A stretch of 64,000 bases of DNA from an uncultured Pseudovibrio sp. (GTDB taxonomy: Bacteria > Pseudomonadota > Alphaproteobacteria > Rhizobiales > Stappiaceae), in the NCBI GenBank assembly GCA_947496145.1, contig CANMBS010000010.1, positions 1 to 64,000 on the forward strand. The letters are read 5' to 3'. Shown one piece after another: positions 30,446-39,468 of the stretch (position 1 is its first letter; every line of letters begins with the position of its first letter). The translations under genes and the position numbers were made by a program. The notes under the pieces were generated by a model, which saw only the letters and a program-made list of their open reading frames with translations, ran no database searches and was not told where the DNA came from.

Positions 30446-31239
30446 TGCGTGACATTTTTGAACAGATTGCGGATGACATCGCAAAAGGGCCTGTTGATGC
30501 TGTTCAGGCTGCACGTGAGCACACCAAACGCAACTTGCCGAAACGCTTTTATGAGCGTGTGAGCGTTGAGTTGAAAGATGGTGTTTTTGCGATTCTTCTG
30601 GATGGCCGATCCATTAAGACACCTGGCCGCAACGCTCTTGTGTTTAAAGATGAAGTGATAGCTGAAGGTGTGGCTGCTGAATGGGAGTTGCAGGAAGAAG
30701 AGATCGATCCGGGCACCATGCCTCTGACACGGATTGCACACTCTGCCATTGATGCAGTTGAAGACAAATTTGCTGAAGTTGCGGATGAAATTACCCGGTA
30801 TGCAGGTAACGATCATTTGTGCTATCGGGCGGAGTCTCCTGCTGAACTGGTGAGCCGACAGAAAACACAATGGGATCCAGTTCTGGAATGGGCTGAGAAA
30901 CTATTGGGTGGTCGCTTCAAGCTTGTTGAAGGGATCATGCATGTTGGGCAGGATGAGGCTGTTACAGCAGCCTACCGGTCGCAACTTGACAAGTATGATG
31001 CTTTGCAACTGAGTGCGATCCACACAGTCACCTCTATCTGTGGTTCAGCACTGCTTGCACTGGCATTGGCAGAGCAGGCATTTAATGCTGGTGCTGTCTG
31101 GTCAGCTGCACACGTTGATCAAGATTGGAACATTGAGCAGTGGGGGCAGGATGAAGAAGCTGCCCGCATTCGCCGCTTTAAGAATGATGAGTTCAATGCG
31201 GCGGTGCTTATTCTGGCTGGAGCGCCAGACGAAAGCTAG
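30445..31239 (+). CDS. ATP12-family F1-ATPase assembly chaperone
   Basis: A 264-residue protein homologous to mitochondrial Atp12, which binds the F1 alpha subunit during ATP synthase assembly. Family features include KRFYERVSV, LDGRSIKTPGR, EWELQEEEIDPGTMPLTRI and DHLCYRAESP. It is a hallmark of alphaproteobacteria and mitochondria. The start ATG overlaps the upstream stop (TAATG), indicating coupling. No ATP synthase genes are in the window. Confidence 0.93.
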   Translation: MRDIFEQIADDIAKGPVDAVQAAREHTKRNLPKRFYERVSVELKDGVFAILLDGRSIKTPGRNALVFKDEVIAEGVAAEWELQEEEIDPGTMPLTRIAHSAIDAVEDKFAEVADEITRYAGNDHLCYRAESPAELVSRQKTQWDPVLEWAEKLLGGRFKLVEGIMHVGQDEAVTAAYRSQLDKYDALQLSAIHTVTSICGSALLALALAEQAFNAGAVWSAAHVDQDWNIEQWGQDEEAARIRRFKNDEFNAAVLILAGAPDES

Positions 31240-31477
31240 ATACTTAGCATCCGAATTCGTCCTAAAGAGCGTGGCTTATGCTGCGCTTTTTTATTGTCTG
31301 CTGCGATGTCAGAAGGGGAGATTACTTGTGTTCTGGGAGGTGTATCTGTGACGGTTAACTCGTAAGGCGGCGAATCTGTTGATAGGTGTTTCAGCTCAAT
31401 GTGAGCGACTTAAATATGCGTTTAAGATGCATCAAATTGCAAGAGAATCATAAATATAACAATGGGGTACATCGCTA

Positions 31478-31963
31478 ATGAAACATAATGAGAAAGTTAT
31501 TGAGCGCCTGAACGAAGCTCTGAAACTGGAACTTGGTGCGGTTAACCAATACTGGCTGCATTATCGCCTTCTGGATGACTGGGGCTTTGGAAAACTTGCG
31601 AAGAAAGAGCGTGAAGAATCCATTGAAGAGATGGAGCATGCGGACAAGCTGATTGAGCGTATCTTGTTCCTTGGTGGTCATCCAAACCTACAAACTGTTG
31701 GTTCTCTGAAGATTGGCACAAACCTTAAAGAGGTTCTGGAGGCAGATCTTGCTGGTGAGCATGAAGCGCGTAGCTCCTATAAGAAGAGCCGTGAAATTTG
31801 TGACTCTGAAGGTGATTACGTTTCTATGAAACTGTTTGATGATCTGCTGGCAGATGAAGAAGGGCACATTGACTTCCTAGAGACGCAGCTTGAGCTTCTT
31901 GAGAAGATTGGTGAGCAAAATTATGGGGCGTTGAATGCTTCTTCAGCGGATAACGCTGAATAA
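31478..31963 (+). CDS. bfr: Bacterioferritin (first of a tandem pair)
   Basis: A 161-residue four-helix-bundle subunit of a 24-mer iron store with ferroxidase activity. All ferroxidase ligands of the family are in register: Glu18, Glu51, His54, Glu94, Glu127, His130. The haem-ligand Met52 is also present. A 238-base AT-rich upstream region and a terminator after the gene suggest its own transcript. No convincing Irr or RirA operator was found by eye. Confidence 0.96.
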   Translation: MKHNEKVIERLNEALKLELGAVNQYWLHYRLLDDWGFGKLAKKEREESIEEMEHADKLIERILFLGGHPNLQTVGSLKIGTNLKEVLEADLAGEHEARSSYKKSREICDSEGDYVSMKLFDDLLADEEGHIDFLETQLELLEKIGEQNYGALNASSADNAE

Positions 31964-31990
31964 TAGCTGGTTCGACCTGCCGAAAAGATT

Positions 31991-32019
31991 AAGGAGCTGC
32001 CTTCGGGTGGCTCTTTTTT
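31991..32019 (+). terminator. Terminator after the first bacterioferritin gene
   Basis: An 8-bp stem (31994-32001 with 32006-32013, two wobble pairs) with a TTCG tetraloop, followed by TTTTTT. Confidence 0.8.
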
Positions 32020-32191
32020 ATTGTGTTAAACTTTTTCATTTCAGCTCGTTCTTCGTTAGCGACGATCAGTGAATTGAGTTGGCGGTCAGGTGAGTAAAGT
32101 TATGTTTGCTTCAGGTCGCCTGCTTAAAATGTTGTCTTTGAGCAGGTGATTTTCAGTAGTTGTTAAGGAGCGGTGCAGTCACCGAAGTCTC

Positions 32192-32677
32192 ATGAAAGCA
32201 AAAGACGGTGTAATTGATCGTTTGAACCAAGCTCTTGCTATGGAGTTATGTGCTGTCAATCAATATTGGGTTCATTATCGCCTGCTTGAAGATTGGGGTT
32301 ACACCAAGCTTGCTAAAAAGGAACGCGAGGAGTCCCTTGAGGAAATGCACCACGCGGACAGGCTTATTGAGCGGATTGTATTTCTGGAAGGGCATCCAAA
32401 CCTCCAGAATATGGCTCCCTTACGAATTGGGTCTAAAGTTAAAGAAGTTCTAGAAGCTGACCTTACAGGAGAAAGGGAAGCAATCGCTTATTATAGTGAG
32501 TCGCGTGTTTTTTGCGAGCAACAGGGAGACTTTGTTACTATGGCGCTTTTCGATTCCTTGCTGGCAGATGAAGAGGGGCATTGTGATTTTCTGGAGACAC
32601 AGCTGGATTTGTTTGAACAGATCGGTGAGGAAAAATATGGCCTTCTCAATGCCGGGTCTGCTGATGAAGCGGGGTGA
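32192..32677 (+). CDS. bfr: Bacterioferritin (second of a tandem pair)
   Basis: A 161-residue paralogue of the upstream bacterioferritin. By my count 109 of 161 positions are identical. It keeps Glu18, Glu51, Met52, His54, Glu94, Glu127 and His130, so it should bind haem and iron itself and is not a degenerate partner. The two may form mixed 24-mers. A terminator separates the genes, and a 228-base gap allows separate control. Confidence 0.96.
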   Translation: MKAKDGVIDRLNQALAMELCAVNQYWVHYRLLEDWGYTKLAKKEREESLEEMHHADRLIERIVFLEGHPNLQNMAPLRIGSKVKEVLEADLTGEREAIAYYSESRVFCEQQGDFVTMALFDSLLADEEGHCDFLETQLDLFEQIGEEKYGLLNAGSADEAG

Positions 32678-32814
32678 TTTTCCTGCATGATAGAACTGAA
32701 TTGGCGGAGTTTTGCATTGTTTTATGGCCTCTTAAGCGACCGAAGCGAGGAGTAAAGGGTGGTGCGTCTCAATCCAACGGCTTACTAGTTTTTTTGCGTA
32801 GGGGCGTGCTAGGA

Positions 32815-32846
32815 GGTATCTCAGTTAGATTGGGAGCTGAGATATC
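32815..32846 (+). promoter_or_regulatory. Hairpin between a strong Shine-Dalgarno sequence and the pccB start
   Basis: GGTATCTCAG (32815-32824) pairs with CTGAGATATC (32837-32846), 10 bp with one wobble pair. The hairpin ends two bases before the pccB ATG. AGGAGG (32811-32816) sits 32 bases upstream of the ATG and overlaps the foot of the stem. GGGAG lies in the loop. Folding either brings AGGAGG next to the start codon or hides both sites. Confidence 0.5.
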
Positions 32847-32848
32847 TT

Positions 32849-34381
32849 ATGAAGGAAGTTCTAGCAGAATTAGAAAAAAGACGTGATGAAGCATGTCTTG
32901 GTGGGGGACAACGCCGAATTGATGCGCAGCACAAACGCGGGAAACTTACCGCGCGGGAGCGTATCGAAATTCTGCTAGATGAAGGTTCCTTCGAAGAATT
33001 CGATATGTTTAAGCAGCATCGCTGTACCGAGTTCGGTATGGAAGAGACACATTTTCCCGGTGATGGCGTTGTTGCGGGGTGGGGTACGATCAATGGTCGT
33101 ACAGTTTATCTGTTCTCCAAAGACTTTACAGTGTTTGGTGGGTCACTTTCTGAGACCCATGCTGAAAAAATCATGAAGATTCAGGATATGGCGCTACAGA
33201 ATCGTGCGCCGGTGATCGGGATCTTTGATGCAGGCGGTGCGCGTATTCAAGAGGGCGTTGCCGCACTTGGTGGATATGGTGAAGTATTCTGGCGCAACAT
33301 TCAGGCGTCCGGTGTTATTCCGCAGATTTCTGTGATCATGGGACCATGTGCTGGCGGCGATGTTTATTCGCCAGCTATGACTGACTTCATCTTTATGGTG
33401 CGTGATACCTCTTACATGTTCGTGACTGGCCCGGATGTTGTTAAGACCGTTACTAATGAAACTGTGACAGCGGAAGAGCTGGGTGGTGCAAGTATTCACA
33501 CGACGAAATCATCTATTGCGGATGGCGCTTTTGACAATGATGTAGAAGCATTGTTGCAGATTCGCCGACTGGTAGATTATCTGCCAATGAATAATCAGGC
33601 TCCACTGCCTGAGCTTTCCGTTTATGACGATCCATCTCGCTTGGATGAAAGTCTGAACACTCTGATCCCTGACAACCCGAATAAGCCATATGATATGCGC
33701 GAGCTTATTTTGAAGACTGTCGATGAGCGAGATTTCTTTGAACTTCAGGAAAGTTTTGCGGGCAATATTATTACCGGATTTGGGCGCATTGAAGGGCGCA
33801 CAGTTGGTATTGTTGCAAACCAGCCGATGGTTCTGGCGGGCGTACTCGACAGTGATGCAAGCCGCAAGGCAGCGCGTTTCGTTCGTTTCTGTGATTGCTT
33901 CAACATTCCACTCGTTACTTTTGTGGATGTTCCAGGCTTCTTGCCGGGAACTGCTCAGGAGTATGGTGGGTTGATCAAGCACGGTGCTAAGTTGCTGTTT
34001 GCTTACGGAGAAGCGACGGTGCCGAAGATTACGGTGATTACCCGTAAGGCTTACGGCGGTGCTTATGATGTGATGAGTTCCAAGCATATCCGCGGTGATG
34101 TGAACTATGCCTGGCCATCTGCTGAAATCGCGGTGATGGGCGCAAAAGGTGCTGTTGAGATTCTTTATCGCAATGAGTTGGGTGATGCAGACAAGATTGC
34201 CGAGCGTACAGCCGATTATGAAGATCGTTTCGCAACGCCATTTGTAGCAGCAGAGCGTGGATACATTGACGAGGTGATTATGCCTCAGTCCACTCGTATG
34301 CGAATTTCTCGTGCGCTTGCAATGCTTCGGACGAAAAATCAAGAGATGCCATGGCGCAAACACGACAATATTCCGCTCTAG
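32849..34381 (+). CDS. pccB: Propionyl-CoA carboxylase beta subunit (carboxyltransferase)
   Basis: A 510-residue carboxyltransferase that moves the carboxyl group from biotin to propionyl-CoA, giving methylmalonyl-CoA. Features are [20 protein letters not shown] near the N-terminus, the oxyanion-forming [19 protein letters not shown], and [13 protein letters not shown]. The C-terminal half has [12 protein letters not shown] and [18 protein letters not shown]. It pairs with pccA, 2.3 kb downstream, for propionate, odd-chain or branched amino-acid breakdown. The start is the standard family N-terminus ([14 protein letters not shown]). Confidence 0.97.
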   Translation: MKEVLAELEKRRDEACLGGGQRRIDAQHKRGKLTARERIEILLDEGSFEEFDMFKQHRCTEFGMEETHFPGDGVVAGWGTINGRTVYLFSKDFTVFGGSLSETHAEKIMKIQDMALQNRAPVIGIFDAGGARIQEGVAALGGYGEVFWRNIQASGVIPQISVIMGPCAGGDVYSPAMTDFIFMVRDTSYMFVTGPDVVKTVTNETVTAEELGGASIHTTKSSIADGAFDNDVEALLQIRRLVDYLPMNNQAPLPELSVYDDPSRLDESLNTLIPDNPNKPYDMRELILKTVDERDFFELQESFAGNIITGFGRIEGRTVGIVANQPMVLAGVLDSDASRKAARFVRFCDCFNIPLVTFVDVPGFLPGTAQEYGGLIKHGAKLLFAYGEATVPKITVITRKAYGGAYDVMSSKHIRGDVNYAWPSAEIAVMGAKGAVEILYRNELGDADKIAERTADYEDRFATPFVAAERGYIDEVIMPQSTRMRISRALAMLRTKNQEMPWRKHDNIPL

Positions 34382-34444
34382 CTAGGGGCGGGCTGTTATC
34401 GGCTGAGCATTGCTTAAGTTCTTTGAGTGTCATTGAATAGGAAA

Positions 34445-34477
34445 ACCCCGGATTTCGTAAGAAATCCGGGGTCTTTT
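34445..34477 (+). terminator. Bidirectional terminator between pccB and the secreted-protein gene
   Basis: A perfect 12-bp stem (34445-34456 with 34461-34472) with a GTAA loop, TCTTTTG on the plus strand and GGTTTTCC on the minus strand. It serves pccB and the convergent gene at 34510-34800. Confidence 0.9.
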
Positions 34478-34509
34478 GATGGGGAGACGATACCGGGGCG
34501 AACCAGAAA

Positions 34510-34800
34510 TCAGCCCTCCTGACTACCTACCTCACAAGTGTAGCCAATCTTCGAGTGGCTTGAGTCGCTTGTTGCAACAAAAGCGGATTTTGCATCTTCG
34601 TTTGTTGCACAGAAAGAACCATTGGCAACGTAGCGATCATAGATGCCGGGCGCAGTAGATAATACGATTGCGCCTTTGTCCTGCACGAGCGCCTTTGCCT
34701 GATCGGCAGTTATATCTGTGGTGCTAATGAGTGCAGCTTGAGCGAAAGAAGCAGTTGATACAATTGCAAGAGCGGAAAGAGTCAGAGCGATCTTTTTCAT
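34510..34800 (-). CDS. Small secreted protein, paralogue 1 (two cysteines)
   Basis: 96 residues with a clear Sec signal peptide (MKKIALTLSALAIVSTASFA, cleavage probably after AQA). The mature part shares IVLST, YDRYV, FC and IGYTC with the two genes at 35326 and 35680. The first and third family cysteines are replaced by Ala and Ser, leaving two. I do not recognise a characterised family. A small periplasmic or extracellular protein stabilised by one disulfide is likely. It has its own 525-base upstream gap. Confidence 0.8.
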   Translation of the reverse strand: MKKIALTLSALAIVSTASFAQAALISTTDITADQAKALVQDKGAIVLSTAPGIYDRYVANGSFCATNEDAKSAFVATSDSSHSKIGYTCEVGSQEG

Positions 34801-35325
34801 TTGGTTTACTTTCAGTTTTTTTACAGTGAGTGTCGGAAGGACCGGGAGGAGCAGTGCCTCCGACGAGAGGAAGCCGATTTATCTGTCTTTCGGCACATTG
34901 TTTAAATTTTAATCTGATATCAGACGGATTAATTCTGTCTTATATTCTGTTATTGTTGGGTTTATGTAGTATTGTTATAACTAAATTCCATGTGTTGTTG
35001 TTTTCGTTTGTTGATGAGTTTATTTATAGTCTGTAATTTTTATAATTATGTGTTGCGTAACACAAAATGTGACTTTGATAACTTAAAATCATGGATTCAA
35101 ATGATTTCACGTTTTCGTGTTGCTTGAGTTTACTTGATGGATTGTGGTCGAATGCAGATTTTTGCTTATTCTTGTTGTGGCGGCAAGATTTAATGCCTCC
35201 TGGTGGCTGGTTATCAACGATGCAAGAGCTTCGTCTGAAGAGGTGCATGTATCCACATCAGACTATGAGCTGCGCTATGGTGCATGTTTGTCTCAATCAA
35301 AGGCTTAGTTTCGATGTTGGGAAGA
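34801..35325. other. AT-rich intergenic stretch
   Basis: 525 bases, notably AT-rich from about 34890 to 35080. Short frames on the plus strand look like chance frames or antisense shadows of the minus-strand gene beginning at 35326. It must hold the promoter of the 34510-34800 gene. I see no repeat, hairpin or gene that I can support. Confidence 0.4.
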
Positions 35326-35646
35326 TTAATCCCAGATGTCCAGACCGAAGGGGCCTTCATCTCTGTCGTAGCCTGGTTCACAGGAGTATCCAATGAAGCA
35401 GCGTTTCTGGTCTTTCGTTGGTACCCAGCGATTCATTAGCCGTTCAAAGGGCTGGCAGAAACGAAGGCCAGCGACAAAGCGATCATAGGTCCTTGCACCC
35501 GTGCTGAGAACAATACCCCCTTTACGCTGAACAAGAGCACGTGCTTCCAGACATGTCATCTGGCGTGTGTCTGGCCGCGCGAATGCAGGTGCAGCGGCAA
35601 TTGTCAGCAGGGTCCCGGCGAGTATGAAGGCTGTCATTTGCCGCAT
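35326..35646 (-). CDS. Small secreted protein, paralogue 2 (four cysteines)
   Basis: 106 residues with a signal peptide (about 1-23, ending in AFA). The mature part has RPDTRQMTCLEARALV, then GGIVLSTGARTYDRFV, FC, WVPTKD, RC and IGYSC. The four cysteines match those of the gene at 35680, which lies 33 bases upstream in the same direction, so the two form an operon. Similar small hypothetical proteins occur in related alphaproteobacteria as far as I recall, but the function is unknown to me. Confidence 0.82.
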   Translation of the reverse strand: MRQMTAFILAGTLLTIAAAPAFARPDTRQMTCLEARALVQRKGGIVLSTGARTYDRFVAGLRFCQPFERLMNRWVPTKDQKRCFIGYSCEPGYDRDEGPFGLDIWD

Positions 35647-35679
35647 TGGTTTCTCCTCGCATTTTTAGTTACTCGCGAA

Positions 35680-35982
35680 TTAGTCATTGAAACGCGGGCG
35701 TGGGATACAGCGAAAGCCAATCTGACATTTACTGTTATCTTTTGTTGGAACCCACTCGCGTCGTACAACCTCATTGTGCTGACAGTACTGAACATGGCTG
35801 ACATACCGCTCATAGGTGCGCGGGCTAGTGGAAAGCACAATGCCCTCATTTGTTCTTACGAGTTGTTTTGCCTGTTCACAGGTCATATCGCGGGTGTCTG
35901 GGCGTCCCTGAGCGTTTGCGGAGGTAGCCAAAAGCGATGAGGCTATAATGCCAGCAGTCAGCAAGATAAGGACGGTTTGCAT
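35680..35982 (-). CDS. Small secreted protein, paralogue 3 (four cysteines)
   Basis: 100 residues with a signal peptide (about 1-24, ATSANAQG). The mature part begins RPDTRDMTCEQAKQLV and shares EGIVLSTSPRTYERYV, YC, REWVPTKDN, KC and IGFRC with its neighbours. It is the first gene of a two-gene minus-strand unit with the gene at 35326. The four cysteines suggest two disulfides and location outside the cytoplasm. Confidence 0.82.
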   Translation of the reverse strand: MQTVLILLTAGIIASSLLATSANAQGRPDTRDMTCEQAKQLVRTNEGIVLSTSPRTYERYVSHVQYCQHNEVVRREWVPTKDNSKCQIGFRCIPRPRFND

Positions 35983-36041
35983 AGTATAGCTGCCTTCAAA
36001 CGGTGAATTGCTTGTTGCTGTTTTGTCTGTTTTGAAGGCAA

Positions 36042-36089
36042 AGGAAAAAAAGCGCGAGCACCAAGCTGTGTTGTGGTTAGTCGCGCTTT
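36042..36089 (-). terminator. Terminator of folB
   Basis: A perfect 9-bp stem (36049-36057 with 36081-36089) with a 23-base loop. Read on the minus strand it is followed by a run of seven Ts, just past the end of folB. Confidence 0.75.
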
Positions 36090-36107
36090 AAAGCTGGTGT
36101 AGGGGAT

Positions 36108-36488
36108 TTAACTTTCAATAGTTGGGCGTGAGCGCGTGATTTCTACGCCGAAACCACCTGTGTGTACGGGGACGGGCGCAGATGGTTTGTTGACTTTTAC
36201 TGTGATTTTGGAGATTCGCTGGTCCATCGCGAAAACGGCGTTGCAAATTGCTCCTGCAAGGCGTTCCAAAAGATTGAAGCGGGAATTGACTACAACATCT
36301 TCGATAGTTTTTGCGAGTGTTCCATAGCAGATTGTGTCTGCGTAATCATCTGTCACCGTGGCGTTTTCAAAGTCTGCCCAGCAGGTGAGATCAATAATAA
36401 AGCGTTGGCCCAATCTTGCTTCTTCTTCATGAAGACCATGGAAAGCAAAGAATGACAGGCCTTCCAGAAAAATTTTATTTTCATTCAT
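36108..36488 (-). CDS. folB: Dihydroneopterin aldolase
   Basis: A 126-residue enzyme of folate synthesis that cleaves 7,8-dihydroneopterin to 6-hydroxymethyl-dihydropterin and glycolaldehyde. It has the family N-terminus IFLEGLSFFAFHGLHEEEARLGQRF with the conserved Glu, a central DTICYGTLAKTIEDVV and the C-terminal KITVKVNKPSAPV. It is transcribed divergently from pccA and is not next to other fol genes. Confidence 0.92.
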   Translation of the reverse strand: MNENKIFLEGLSFFAFHGLHEEEARLGQRFIIDLTCWADFENATVTDDYADTICYGTLAKTIEDVVVNSRFNLLERLAGAICNAVFAMDQRISKITVKVNKPSAPVPVHTGGFGVEITRSRPTIES

Positions 36489-36736
36489 TATTGGGCTCCT
36501 GAGAAAATCGATCGGGTGTGGACTGTGTTGCCAGAACGAATTGGAAAGTTCAATGCAGTCCCTTGGGAAAACGCCCGTATTTCGCTGTTAACTGCTGATT
36601 TTTTATCTTTGGGGAGACGTATGTGTCGTTGTGAAGGAGCGATGCTTCTTCGCCCTATTGTGAGGTTGCGGAAGTACGCAGAGATGCATACAACCCACGT
36701 CAGTAAACATAAAAGATGTGTATGTGGGATGGACGC

Positions 36737-38749
36737 ATGTTTTCAAAAATTTTGATTGCAAACCGTGGTGAAATCGCATGCCGGGTTATTAAGACGGCAA
36801 AGACGATGGGTATTAAAACGGTTGCCGTTTACTCGGATGCGGACCGGGATGCGCTTCATGTAGAAATGGCTGATGAGGCCGTGCATATTGGCGAATCGGC
36901 TGCTGCAAAATCCTACCTTGTGATTGACAAGATTATTGATGCATGCAAGCAAACCGGAGCTGAAGCAGTTCATCCGGGATATGGCTTTCTTTCAGAGCGC
37001 GCAGAGTTTTGCGAGCGCTTGAAACAGGAAGGTATCGTCTTTATTGGCCCGAACCCCAAGGCAATTGAGGTGATGGGCGACAAGATCACTTCTAAGCGTT
37101 TTGCAGCCGATGCAGAGGTTTCAACTGTTCCAGGTTATATGGGACTGATCGAAACTCCTGAGGATGCGAAGCGTATTGCGGCAGATATCGGCTATCCGGT
37201 GATGATTAAGGCCTCTGCTGGCGGCGGCGGTAAAGGTATGCGTATCGCCTGGAATGATGCTGAAGCTATGGATGGCTTTGAGCGCGCCAAATCGGAAGCT
37301 ATCAGTTCTTTTGGCGATGATCGTATCTTTATTGAGAAGTTCATTGAAAACCCGCGTCACATTGAAATTCAGGTGATGGGTGATAAGCATGGCAATGCAG
37401 TTTATCTGGGTGAGCGCGAGTGTTCCATTCAGCGTCGTAACCAGAAGGTGATTGAAGAAGCACCTTCTCCGCTGCTGGATGAAGAGACGCGCCGCAAAAT
37501 GGGTGAGCAGGCTGTTGCGCTTGCTAAGGCTGTTGATTACGACAGTGCTGGTACTGTTGAGTTTGTTGCCGGGCAGGATAAGAGCTTCTATTTCCTTGAA
37601 ATGAATACCCGCTTGCAGGTTGAGCATCCGGTAACAGAGCTTATTACTGGAGTTGATCTTGTTGAGCAGATGATCCGTGTGGCTGCTGGTGAGGAACTTT
37701 CCATCAAACAGGATGATGTGAAGCTAAATGGCTGGTCCGTTGAAAGCCGTATTTATGCTGAGGATCCTTATCGCAACTTCCTGCCGTCAATTGGTCGCCT
37801 TACTCGCTATCGCCCGCCTGTGGAAGGTGAGCATGACGGCTATGTGGTGCGTAATGACACTGGCGTGGTTGAAGGCTCGGAGATCTCTATGTTCTACGAC
37901 CCCATGATCGCAAAACTGGTGACGTATGCACCAACCCGTGAGGAAGCTATTGAGGGCATGAGTACTGCGCTCGATGAGTTCCAGGTTGATGGTATTCAGC
38001 ACAACGTGCCGTTCCTTGCTTCTTTGATGAAGCATCCTCGTTGGCGTTCTGGTCAACTGGCTACCAGCTTCATTGCAGATGAATATCCTGATGGATTTGA
38101 GCCCGCTACACCTGATGCGGAAGCTCGTGGTGTGCTGGCGTCCGTTGCGCTTTCCATGCATTTGATCGAGCGTGAGCGTCTGGACCACCTGCCGGGACGC
38201 TTGCGCCCTCACCATGGTGGGGTGCGTCGCAAATGGGGCGTTCTGATCAATGGTGAAAAGCTGGATGCGGAGCTGATTGAAGGTATGGCGGTCACGCCGT
38301 TTGATGTAGATTTGCGTATTGAGGGAAATGATAATGAGCGTGTTGCTTCCTCCTGGGTTCCGGGTGATTTGCTTTGGAAAGGCAAAGTTGGAGCGCGTAA
38401 TGTGAGCGTGCAGGTGCGTCCTGTTGAGAACGGTTATCAGCTTGATTGGCAGGGTTTTTCTGTTGTTGCTAAGGTGATGACGCCGCGCATTGCTGATCTT
38501 GCTGGATTGATGCCGGAGAAAGTTGCTCCAGATACGTCCAACCTCCTGCTTTGTCCGATGCCGGGTCTTGTTGTTTCGCTTCATGTAGAAGAGGGGCAGG
38601 AAGTGAAGGCTGGTGAACAGCTTGCCATTGTTGAAGCAATGAAAATGGAGAATGTGCTTAGGGCAGAGCGTGATTGTGTGGTAAGCGCTATCAAGGCTGC
38701 TCCGGGTGACAGTCTCGCGGTTGATGCCGTTATCATGGAATTTGAATAA
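36737..38749 (+). CDS. pccA: Propionyl-CoA carboxylase alpha subunit (biotin carboxylase and biotin carrier)
   Basis: A 670-residue fusion of biotin carboxylase, a linker (BT) domain and a biotin carrier. The N-terminus MFSKILIANRGEIACRVI and the ATP-grasp loop KASAGGGGKGMRIAW are present. EMNTRLQVEHPVTE marks the active site. The biotinylated Lys636 lies in EAMKMENV near the C-terminus. It carboxylates biotin with ATP and bicarbonate and passes the group to PccB. I use the ATG at 36737. The in-frame ATG seven codons upstream adds an atypical MCMWDGR. Confidence 0.97.
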   Translation: MFSKILIANRGEIACRVIKTAKTMGIKTVAVYSDADRDALHVEMADEAVHIGESAAAKSYLVIDKIIDACKQTGAEAVHPGYGFLSERAEFCERLKQEGIVFIGPNPKAIEVMGDKITSKRFAADAEVSTVPGYMGLIETPEDAKRIAADIGYPVMIKASAGGGGKGMRIAWNDAEAMDGFERAKSEAISSFGDDRIFIEKFIENPRHIEIQVMGDKHGNAVYLGERECSIQRRNQKVIEEAPSPLLDEETRRKMGEQAVALAKAVDYDSAGTVEFVAGQDKSFYFLEMNTRLQVEHPVTELITGVDLVEQMIRVAAGEELSIKQDDVKLNGWSVESRIYAEDPYRNFLPSIGRLTRYRPPVEGEHDGYVVRNDTGVVEGSEISMFYDPMIAKLVTYAPTREEAIEGMSTALDEFQVDGIQHNVPFLASLMKHPRWRSGQLATSFIADEYPDGFEPATPDAEARGVLASVALSMHLIERERLDHLPGRLRPHHGGVRRKWGVLINGEKLDAELIEGMAVTPFDVDLRIEGNDNERVASSWVPGDLLWKGKVGARNVSVQVRPVENGYQLDWQGFSVVAKVMTPRIADLAGLMPEKVAPDTSNLLLCPMPGLVVSLHVEEGQEVKAGEQLAIVEAMKMENVLRAERDCVVSAIKAAPGDSLAVDAVIMEFE

Positions 38750-38777
38750 GGAGTTGGCGCAAAGCCAACTCCGTTTT
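38750..38777 (+). terminator. Hairpin after pccA
   Basis: A perfect 9-bp stem (38750-38758 with 38764-38772) and a GCAAA loop, followed by GTTTTG. It starts directly after the pccA stop and lies only 17 bases before the next start codon, so it could attenuate read-through into the HAD gene. Confidence 0.7.
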
Positions 38778-38789
38778 GAGGATTTGGCT

Positions 38790-39446
38790 TTGCGCACTCT
38801 GCTTTTTGACCTGGATGGAACGCTGACAGACCCTTTTGTCGGCATCGTAACAAGTGTTCAGTATGCACTTGAAAAGCTCGGGCGTGATGTTCCTCCTGCT
38901 GAAGAGCTTGCTTTTGTTATTGGCCCGCCGCTCACAGAGACTTATCGTCAACTCCTTGAAACAGAAGATGAGGAACTGATTCTGGAGGCTATCCGGCTTT
39001 ACCGGGAGCGCTACACGACCGTCGGTCTTTATGAGAATGAGAGGTATGAAGGAATTCTTGAGCTGCTAGAGGCTGCCAAGGCACGTGGTGATCGGTTGCT
39101 TGTGTGTACGTCTAAGCCTTGGGCTTATGCGGAGAAAATCATCGCTCATTTTGAGATGGATGGTTTATTTGAGAAAACCTATGGCGCTGAGCTGGATATG
39201 ACCCGTGGCAACAAAGTGGAGCTTATGGCTTACCTTTTGGAGCAAGAAGGGCTTGAAGCTTCTCAGTGTATTATGATTGGAGATCGTAAGCACGACATTA
39301 TTGCAGCAAAGAAAAACGGTGTCCCGAGTATTGGTGTTTTGTGGGGGTATGGTTCTGAAGAGGAATTTGCAGCCTGTGGAGCTGATCGTGTTGTAAGCTC
39401 ACGCCAAGAACTTGCAGCGCATCTTGCTGAAACACTTGTGTCCTGA
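38790..39446 (+). CDS. HAD-superfamily hydrolase (phosphoglycolate phosphatase-like)
   Basis: About 218 residues. Motif I is FDLDGTLTDPF, the cap domain contains IGPPLTETYRQLL, motif II/III is CTSKPWAYAEKI and motif IV is IGDRKHDIIAAKKNGV. The substrate is unknown, probably a small phosphorylated metabolite. The likely start is a TTG at 38790, 8 bases after GAGG. A longer frame would read back into pccA and through the hairpin. It is a paralogue of the HAD enzyme at 29765. Confidence 0.86.
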   Translation: MRTLLFDLDGTLTDPFVGIVTSVQYALEKLGRDVPPAEELAFVIGPPLTETYRQLLETEDEELILEAIRLYRERYTTVGLYENERYEGILELLEAAKARGDRLLVCTSKPWAYAEKIIAHFEMDGLFEKTYGAELDMTRGNKVELMAYLLEQEGLEASQCIMIGDRKHDIIAAKKNGVPSIGVLWGYGSEEEFAACGADRVVSSRQELAAHLAETLVS

Positions 39447-39468
39447 AGTCCTTTTGTGAGTTGAGGTT

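Noticed and set aside
31240-31477. RirA-type (TGA-N9-TCA) or Irr operator ahead of the first bacterioferritin gene
   Set aside because: The closest match (near 31380) has N8 instead of N9 and no second half consensus. It is not convincing.
34830-35396. Plus-strand frames in the AT-rich gap and opposite the secreted protein genes
   Set aside because: Part is low-complexity AT-rich sequence and part is antisense to a gene with a signal peptide and paralogues.
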